A DNA stretch of 64,000 nt from Serratia symbiotica (GTDB taxonomy: Bacteria; Pseudomonadota; Gammaproteobacteria; Enterobacterales; Enterobacteriaceae): the NCBI GenBank assembly GCA_024160085.1, contig JAMDYG010000002.1:1-64000 (forward strand). The letters run 5' to 3'. The number at the start of each line of letters is the position of its first letter. Position 1 is the first letter of the stretch. The translations under genes and the position numbers were made by a program. The notes beneath the pieces are model-generated. The model made no database searches. It worked only from the letters and a program-made list of their open reading frames with translations, and had not been told where the DNA came from. Shown in pieces: positions 58,442 through 64,000 of the stretch.

Positions 58442-59203
58442 ATGAACTTTCGCCTGACTAGGCTGTCTTTTGCAACAGTATTATTGGTGGGCTGCGCCAG
58501 TGCGCCAGATAATAAATCACCGGGGCGACCCGATCCTCTGGAAGGGTTTAACCGGATAATGTTTGACTTTAACTACAACGTGTTGGATCCCTATGTACTG
58601 CGCCCGGTAGCGGTAGCTTGGCGTGACTATCTGCCAATGCCGGCGCGTAACGGACTGAGCAACTTTACCTCTAACCTAGAAGAGCCAGCCAGCATGGTTA
58701 ATGCATTCCTAAAGGGGGATCCGTACCGTGGGATGATCCATTTTAACCATTTCTTCCTGAATACCCTGTTGGGAATGGGTGGCCTGATCGACGTGGCTGG
58801 CATGGCCAACCCGACACTGGTGCGAGAAGAATCGAACCGTTTTGGCAGTACCTTGGGACATTATAATGTTGGCTATGGCCCATACGTGATGCTACCGGGC
58901 TACGGCAGTTTCACCCTGCGTGAAGATGGCGGCGACTGGGCGGATACGTTCTACCCGATGCTAAGTTACTTGACCTTCTGGTTGTCGGCGGGCAAATGGG
59001 TGGTTGAAGGCATTGAAACTCGTGCTCAGTTGCTGGATTCTGATGGCCTGCTCCGCAACTCTTCCGACCCTTACATGATGGTGCGTGAAGCCTACTTTCA
59101 ACGTCATGACTTTATCGCTAACGGCGGTTCGCTAAAGCCGGATGAAAACCCGAATGCCAAAGCGATACAGAGCGATTTAGACGAAATCGATTCGGCACAG
59201 TAA
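58442..59203 (+). CDS. mlaA: Phospholipid-binding lipoprotein MlaA (VacJ)
   Basis: MlaA sits in the outer membrane with OmpC/F and removes phospholipids from the outer leaflet, passing them to MlaC. The frame is open from 58430, but the ggag ribosome-binding site lies inside that longer version, so I choose MNFRLTRLSFATVLLVGCAS at 58442, giving 253 residues. The lipobox is LVGC, with Cys near residue 17. Conserved blocks follow: DPLEGFNRIMFDFNYNVLDP, RNGLSNFTSNLEEPASMVNA, FFLNTLLGMGGLIDVAGMAN and the amphipathic YGPYVMLPGYGSFTLREDGG. It is intact. Confidence 0.95.
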   Translation: MNFRLTRLSFATVLLVGCASAPDNKSPGRPDPLEGFNRIMFDFNYNVLDPYVLRPVAVAWRDYLPMPARNGLSNFTSNLEEPASMVNAFLKGDPYRGMIHFNHFFLNTLLGMGGLIDVAGMANPTLVREESNRFGSTLGHYNVGYGPYVMLPGYGSFTLREDGGDWADTFYPMLSYLTFWLSAGKWVVEGIETRAQLLDSDGLLRNSSDPYMMVREAYFQRHDFIANGGSLKPDENPNAKAIQSDLDEIDSAQ

Positions 59204-59230
59204 GCCCCACGATGAAAACCGCCCGCAAGT

Positions 59231-59345
59231 TAAGAATCTATCTCATTAGGTAATTTTATTTGCCATTTTGGCCCTGGGCAGTGTTTTCCCATCCTCACGT
59301 ACTCCATGTACGCTGTGGTTGTTGCGTGCTGTCCGTTGCTATATA
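59231..59345 (+). repeat. Dispersed intergenic repeat family A, copy 3
   Basis: It begins taagaatctatctcattagg, then taattttatttgccattttg, ggcagtgttttcccatcctc, and acgtactccatgtacgctgt followed by ggttgttgcgtgctgtcc. It starts 28 bases after the mlaA stop. From 59346 to 59465 I see nothing further. Confidence 0.75.
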
Positions 59346-59465
59346 GATAAAGGCTATCCAGTCGAGAAAAAAGAGTCTGAAGGCATTAAGACTAAGCTGT
59401 GTCCCTCTTAATCACTTAAGCTATAGTGACTGTCTGTTTTCACAACATATAAAACTATAGCTTGC

Positions 59466-60060
59466 TACGATCTTCCCGATAAAGCATGGACAATTATCCA
59501 GCCATTACTGCTTGCTATATCTCCACAGACCGGCTGACTATAGGCAGAATATTGTTAAATCATCAACGTAATGTTCTAGATACTGTGTTTAGGAGAACCA
59601 TAACGCAATTTACTTGAGTGATATGGCCTATGTAAAACCTTTTATAACGGCTTTATGGAGTTATTAACATTATTTTCAACAGGTTACTTTCATACCTTGA
59701 TGCTCATAGCCTTATTGACTGATTTGCCACTGCTCTAGATGGCAGTAATATCTAAGCTCTCAGATGCTGTCGGGGCTTAAAAAACCTGATATCACAGGAG
59801 ATAACAGCCTGGGTCGCTCGCGCGGTGGTTATGACACCAAAATCCATATGGCAAATAGACGGGAAGCAGTATCCCGTTAAATATCATGCTGAGTCTCGGA
59901 CAGGCACACAAATGTAAGTTTGCGTTACGCCATCTGGAGGGTATTTTATTGGCTGGCATGCAGTGCGTGAATGGGCAGATGAAACGTTGTGTAGACGTGC
60001 TGTGTTGGCTGATAATGCTTACTTTGGGCCAATACACAGCGTAACGGGCTGAAACTCAGA
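59466..60060 (+). mobile_element. IS5-family transposase remnant
   Basis: Decayed frames read YDLPDKAWTIIQPLL, then DNSLGRSRGGYDTKIHMANR (the GRSRGG(W/F)STKIH motif), SLGQAHKCKFALRHLEGILL (LTPGQAHD-like) and an ADxAYF-like stretch. These follow the order of IS5-family DDE transposases. Many stops. Confidence 0.7.
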
Positions 60061-60089
60061 GGGATAAAAACGGCGCTATCCGCCACCAC

Positions 60090-60257
60090 CACGTAAGGTG
60101 ATGGAATCCCGGTTGATGAGTGCTTTATTGTAGGTGCTCCAATGGGTGATTCTGAACTTCTGCTTTGCCCCGGGACTGCCTGTTTTGTCAGGTGGGCGAG
60201 TGATCTGATCCTAGGCGAGGGCATAAGTTCTATTTATTCAACAAAGCCGAAAAACGG
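60090..60257 (-). mobile_element. IS903-like terminal fragment
   Basis: The end tttattcaacaaagcc (60242-60257) matches the IS903 terminus, and the preceding sequence (gggactgcctgttttgtcag, gtgatctgatcct) corresponds to the transposase 5' region, also present at 32278-32368. The other end is missing. Confidence 0.75.
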
Positions 60258-60290
60258 CTGAGGCGTAACATTTCTTCCGCTTTTCAAGGT

Positions 60291-60312
60291 TAAGAACCTA
60301 TCTCATTAGGTT
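60291..60312 (+). repeat. Repeat family A, head only, forming a perfect palindrome
   Basis: The sequence agaaccta-tctcat-taggttct is an 8-bp perfect inverted repeat made from the family A head. From 60313 to 60789 I find no gene that I can support. Confidence 0.45.
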
Positions 60313-60789
60313 CTAAGTAAAAAGAGGAGATTTATAACTGGGTCAGAAACAGCAAATTTAAAGTACCCCAGTATGATTATTCTAAGTAGACTGGGGCACT
60401 ACCACTTATAATCGAGCTGTCTAATTTTTGGGGTACAGTTCGGTGTGATACACGATAACCGGGCCTATACACGCGGAACAGATAATGACAGGTTATTTGG
60501 TCAGGGCAATAATACCGAGAGTCAGGTCAGGCCAGTAACCTCCGCTGTGCCGCAGCGATAGCAGCTGCGGTTTCCCAGTTATCCTGCTTAAAGCTTTTCA
60601 TACAGGTATTGGTGCCCACCATACATAGTCCAATATGCAGGATGAATCAGTAGCTCATCTAGCCAGCACGACCGACAGTAACCTAATCGCAATTAACTTT
60701 TTATTCTTATTACCTCAACGTTTGATCGCCTTGAAACACTGTGCTCGGCACTATTTACTGCTACCAGGCTATGCGGTACACCACCAGGA

Positions 60790-62004
60790 TCACTGCAGTA
60801 ACTTGCACATGACTAGCGTAGCGTTGGTACCACCGAAGCCAAAGCTATTGGACATCACAGTGGTTAACTGGCGCTGGGTCGGCTGGGTTACGATGTTTAT
60901 GCCCACCGCATGCGCGTCCAGGTTCTCAATGTTGATGCTGGGCGCGATAAAACCGTGCTCCACCATCAGCAGGCAGTAAATTGCTTCCTGAACACCAGCA
61001 GCGCCCAGAGAATGACCTGTCATCGCCTTAGTGGAAGAGATTGCTGGGATGTTGTCGCCAAACACTTCACGGATTGCTCCCAGTTCTTTCACATCGCCAA
61101 CAGGCGTAGAGGTGCCGTGCACATTCATATAGTCGATGGGGGTGTCAATACCCTGCAAGGCCATCTTCATACAACGTACCGCGCCTTCGCCTGATGGTGC
61201 CACCATATCGGCTCCGTCTGAGGTCGCACCGTAACCGATGATTTCCGCATAGATATGCGCACCGCGCGCCAGCGCGTGTTCTAGCTCTTCAATCACCACC
61301 ATACCGCCACCGCCAGCGATAATGAAACCATCGCGCGCTGTGTCATAGGTGCGGGAGGCTTTTTCTGGGGTATCATTGTAGTTGGTAGACAATGCGCCCA
61401 TTGCATCAAACTCACAGGCCATTTCCCAGCACAATTCTTCGCCGCCGCCTGCAAAGACGATATCCTGCTTGCCCAGCTGGATCAATTCAACCGCGTGGCC
61501 GATGCAATGTGCAGAGGTAGCGCAGGCCGAGCTGATAGAATAGTTGACGCCACGGATTTTGAACGGGGTTGCCAGGCAGGCAGAAACGCCAGAGGCCATG
61601 GCCTTGGCTACCATGTATGGGCCAACGCCGCGCAAACCTTTAGCGCGCATGCCATCTGAGCTAGCAACCTGGTTACGTGGCGAACCACCGCCAGAACCGA
61701 CCACCAGACCAGTACGATCGTTAGATACTTGATCCGTAGTCAAGCCAGCATCCTTGATAGCTTCTTCCATGGAAAGATAAGCATAAACAGATGCGTCGCT
61801 CATAAAACGCATTACTTTACGATCGATCAAACCGGTGGTGTCCAGTTTAACATTGCCCCATACGTGACTACGCATGCCGGAATCTTTCAGTTCCTGGGAG
61901 AAAGTGATCCCAGATCGACCTTCCTGTAGGCTCTCCCGAACCTCCTGCTGGTTATTACCAATGCTGGAGACGATTCCCAAGCCAGTAATCACTACACGTT
62001 TCAT
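60790..62004 (-). CDS. fabB: 3-oxoacyl-ACP synthase I (KAS I)
   Basis: FabB elongates fatty acids and is needed for unsaturated ones. The 404-residue ORF (E. coli 406) starts [20 protein letters not shown] and has the catalytic Cys in [16 protein letters not shown] near 163, His in [18 protein letters not shown] near 298, Lys in [20 protein letters not shown] near 328-333, and the glycine-rich [14 protein letters not shown] at the C-terminus. It is divergent from mnmC, as in E. coli, and intact. Confidence 0.97.
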   Translation of the reverse strand: MKRVVITGLGIVSSIGNNQQEVRESLQEGRSGITFSQELKDSGMRSHVWGNVKLDTTGLIDRKVMRFMSDASVYAYLSMEEAIKDAGLTTDQVSNDRTGLVVGSGGGSPRNQVASSDGMRAKGLRGVGPYMVAKAMASGVSACLATPFKIRGVNYSISSACATSAHCIGHAVELIQLGKQDIVFAGGGEELCWEMACEFDAMGALSTNYNDTPEKASRTYDTARDGFIIAGGGGMVVIEELEHALARGAHIYAEIIGYGATSDGADMVAPSGEGAVRCMKMALQGIDTPIDYMNVHGTSTPVGDVKELGAIREVFGDNIPAISSTKAMTGHSLGAAGVQEAIYCLLMVEHGFIAPSINIENLDAHAVGINIVTQPTQRQLTTVMSNSFGFGGTNATLVMCKLLQ

Positions 62005-62182
62005 TTAATACCTCTTCCACACTTATTATATTTACCTAAGGGATTTTGCATCGCACTTTAGCGTACAGTTGTAAGCCGAACAAGTCCGATCAGCATTTTT
62101 CAATTTTATTTTTCTCGAATTTGCGCCACCGTGCCAGTGCCGTTAGAACTCGCATCATCCCTTGAGTTACGAGCAATTTACC

Positions 62183-63108
62183 GTGAGCTATGCCGCTATC
62201 CAAACCGCAATGCTAATTTGTAACGAGCAAGGTACACCTGTTTCGAAACAGTTCAATGACGTCTATTTTTCCAATCAAAATGGGCTGGAAGAAACCCGTT
62301 ATGCGTTTCTTAACGACAATCGGTGCTACCACAGCGCTTTGCCAATCACCCGCGCCTGTTGTTTATCGTGGCGGAAACCATCTTTGGCACAGGGCTAGGG
62401 CTTAACTTTTTAGCCATGTGTCAGGATTTCGCCGATTTTCATCAGGCGTTGCCGGATGCCCGGCATCAGCGCCTGCACTTTATCAGCTTTGAAAAATTCT
62501 TATTGCGGCAGGCCGATCTGGCAGCAGCGCACGGGTGCTGGCCGCAACTCGCCCCTTATGCCGAAGAGCTACACGCCAAGAGCTATGCGCCCAATGGCCT
62601 CTGCCCCCTGCCAGGTTGCCACCATCTGCTATTGGCCACCGGGCGTATTACGCCCGATCTTTGGTTCAGTAACATCAACACGCTGCTAGCGCATGTCGAT
62701 GCCAGCATTGACAACCAGGTCGATACCTGGTTCCTCGACGGTTTTGCGCCGTCTAAAAATCCCGATATATGGGCTGATCAACTGTTCAGCGCCATGGTTA
62801 GCTTTGCCCGTCCTGAAGGCGGCTTCGCTACTTTTACCGCTGCTGGTTTTATGCGACGTGGGTTGCAGCAGACCGGTTTTTGGGTGAGCCGTTACGAAGA
62901 CTTCGGTCAGAAACGCGAAATGCTGGCAGTTGAGAGGACAGTGACCCTAGCGATGGCGGTCGATCGCTTGGGCTGTATTCGGTGCTGCTAGCGGCGGAAA
63001 TTTTAGCAGCGCAACTGTTTGGCGAACCGTTGCCGAGTGATGCGCAAATGCTGGCAGTGCTGAATCCTAATCGGATGTGGATAAGAAAACTGCTAAAAAA
63101 CGTGTGCT
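62183..63108 (+). pseudogene. mnmC: mnmC relic (tRNA mnm5s2U biosynthesis bifunctional protein), FAD domain deleted
   Basis: MnmC finishes mnm5s2U at the tRNA wobble position, with a C-terminal FAD oxidase and an N-terminal methyltransferase. A GTG at 62183 reads [20 protein letters not shown] and [14 protein letters not shown], then shifts frame. From 62323 the methyltransferase core is clear: [20 protein letters not shown] (SAM loop with a two-residue GL insertion), [51 protein letters not shown]. After residue GRKREM-like QKREMLA the sequence jumps to the extreme C-terminus ([34 protein letters not shown]). About 1 kb encoding the FAD domain is missing. Confidence 0.9.
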
Positions 63109-63133
63109 GTGTAACAAGGTCTTTGGGGCGCGC

Positions 63134-63441
63134 TCAGCAGTTCCCCGATATCTTCTCAGGTGGGAGGCAATGCGGCCTGGTACAATTTTCCCACATGCTG
63201 CGCACCAGCATCTGATCCGGCAGCGATAGCTCACCGGCAGTAATCGCCTTATTCAGGCTGCTCTCAACCCGTGTTTTCAGTGCCTCGGCAGTATGCTCAC
63301 CCGGCGGTGATCTTCTACCTCGGCCACCGCCAGCGTCAGATGACCACACAGGTAGCCACCGGCAAATAATTCATCATCGCTGGCATACCCTACCTAGTAA
63401 TCAATCAGCGCAAAAATACGTGCTTCGAATTCTACAATCAT
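63134..63441 (-). pseudogene. yfcL: yfcL relic
   Basis: From the ATG at 63439-63441 the minus strand reads MIVEFEARIFALIDY, a stop, [20 protein letters not shown] and LAVAEVED, then frameshifts into [40 protein letters not shown]. It matches the YfcL family (about 92 residues; function unknown) that precedes epmC in E. coli. It has one nonsense codon and one frameshift. Confidence 0.8.
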
Positions 63442-63454
63442 CAATTTTACTCTA

Positions 63455-63625
63455 ATACCCTTTATCTTTCAAACTGTAGCGTGGTTGGCTGTTCTCAGTA
63501 GCTCGGCTCATACATGTTCTGGGCCGCTGCGAGTAGTGTTCAAATCAGTCCCAGGTAGATTTGTCACCCCAGTCACTGACCCGAATAGGCACCTGGGGAT
63601 TGGTTTGCCTGCTGCCTAGTGACAG
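63455..63625 (-). repeat. Repeat family B, copy 3 (inverted)
   Basis: The blocks aataccctttatctttcaaa, tgttcaaatcagtccc, tcaccccagtcactgacc and cacctggggattggtttgcc correspond, inverted, to the ends of the copies at 28426 and 29947. From 63626 to 63678 nothing else is seen. Confidence 0.65.
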
Positions 63626-63678
63626 CTTGAAAGCTATTGGGGATATATTTTCAATTAAACATAGAGTCAGTTGATATT

Positions 63679-64000
63679 TTATGGATAGGGAAAATGCTCT
63701 GCTACCAACGGTGGCGTATTGTAAAACGCTTGCAATTCCTGAATAAAGCGCGCGGCTCTTGTAGGTATTTCCTGCTCCAGCAATCGTAACACCCTGTCAC
63801 GAACCTTGTGCTGGAACGCGATGCGGTCAGGCTCACAATCACCGTTTAGGTTGTCGCAACTAACGTTAAATGGGAAGCCTGCCGCTACGCAGAACATCCA
63901 CTTCAGTGCTTGTGGCTTGATCTCTACCGCTTCAAACTCGCTCTGCGTTTGCGCATCACGCAATCCGGGTAGTACCAATAGCCGAAATCCACCAATTTAC
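63679..64000 (-). pseudogene. epmC: epmC (yfcM) relic, partial at window edge (EF-P lysyl hydroxylase)
   Basis: EpmC hydroxylates the beta-lysyl-lysine of elongation factor P. At the window edge the minus strand reads KLVDFGYWYYPD (family LVDFGYWYCPDGRDAQ), then loses frame by one or two bases in the next codons. From 63978 the proper frame continues: RDAQTQSEFEAVEIKPQALK, WMFCVAAGFPFNVSCDNLNG, ARFIQELQAFYNTPPLVAEH and FPYP before the stop. The upstream part lies outside the window. The indel at about 63975 would inactivate it unless it is a sequencing error. Confidence 0.85.

Overview
The window looks like chromosome from an insect-associated Serratia, most probably Serratia symbiotica. Intact proteins (Pgk, FbaA, InfA, TrxB, Lrp, LolA, SerS, SerC, AroA, Cmk, RpsA, IhfB, MsbA, LpxK, MlaA, FabB) are close to their E. 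coli/Serratia orthologues, and gene order follows enterobacterial blocks. About half of the genes are broken by frameshifts, nonsense codons, deletions or insertion sequences (IS). That mix is typical of a recently host-restricted symbiont. The species name is an inference; the family assignment is firm.

Layout. 1-2800: decayed mobB, mobA, an unrecognised gene, rluF and loiP. 2996-9849: the tktA-epd-pgk-fbaA-mscS block; pgk and fbaA are intact, tktA has one frameshift, and epd and mscS are relics. 9853-13325: an IS1/IS66 mosaic carrying half of gutQ and showing a datable inversion. 13506-29928: the clpS-clpA-infA-aat-cydC-cydD-trxB-lrp-ftsK-lolA-rarA-serS block, with infA, trxB, lrp, lolA and serS intact. 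30316-37323: pflA remnant, IS1, IS3, IS903 and ISNCY pieces, and an AT-rich foreign island. 37642-43266: a fully decayed myo-inositol uptake and catabolism cluster. 43655-55894: ycaO (split by an inversion), then serC-aroA-cmk-rpsA-ihfB-(comEC relic)-msbA-lpxK. 55968-64000: IS debris, tRNA-Arg(CCT), a ccmA relic, mlaA, IS5/IS903 debris, fabB, and decayed mnmC, yfcL and epmC.

The most unusual content is the AT-rich island at 31350-33680. On the minus strand it carries a promoter, a ribosome-binding site and a perfect 7-codon ORF reading MIGGLNN, then a stem-loop, a decayed MccB-type (ThiF/E1-like) adenylyltransferase, an IS903 relic, and the C-terminal half of an MFS exporter. Order, peptide length, the C-terminal Asn and the intercistronic hairpin match the microcin C operon mccA-mccB-mccC. 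I read it as a horizontally acquired peptide-nucleotide antibiotic locus, now inactivated, in which only the tiny precursor gene is undamaged.

Working genes cover lower glycolysis, serine and chorismate synthesis, lipid A synthesis and export, lipoprotein sorting, outer-membrane lipid asymmetry, fatty-acid elongation and core translation. Lost functions include molybdenum cofactor maturation, cytochrome bd assembly, cytochrome c maturation, the N-end rule (Aat-ClpS-ClpA), PFL activation, inositol use, osmotic release and DNA uptake.
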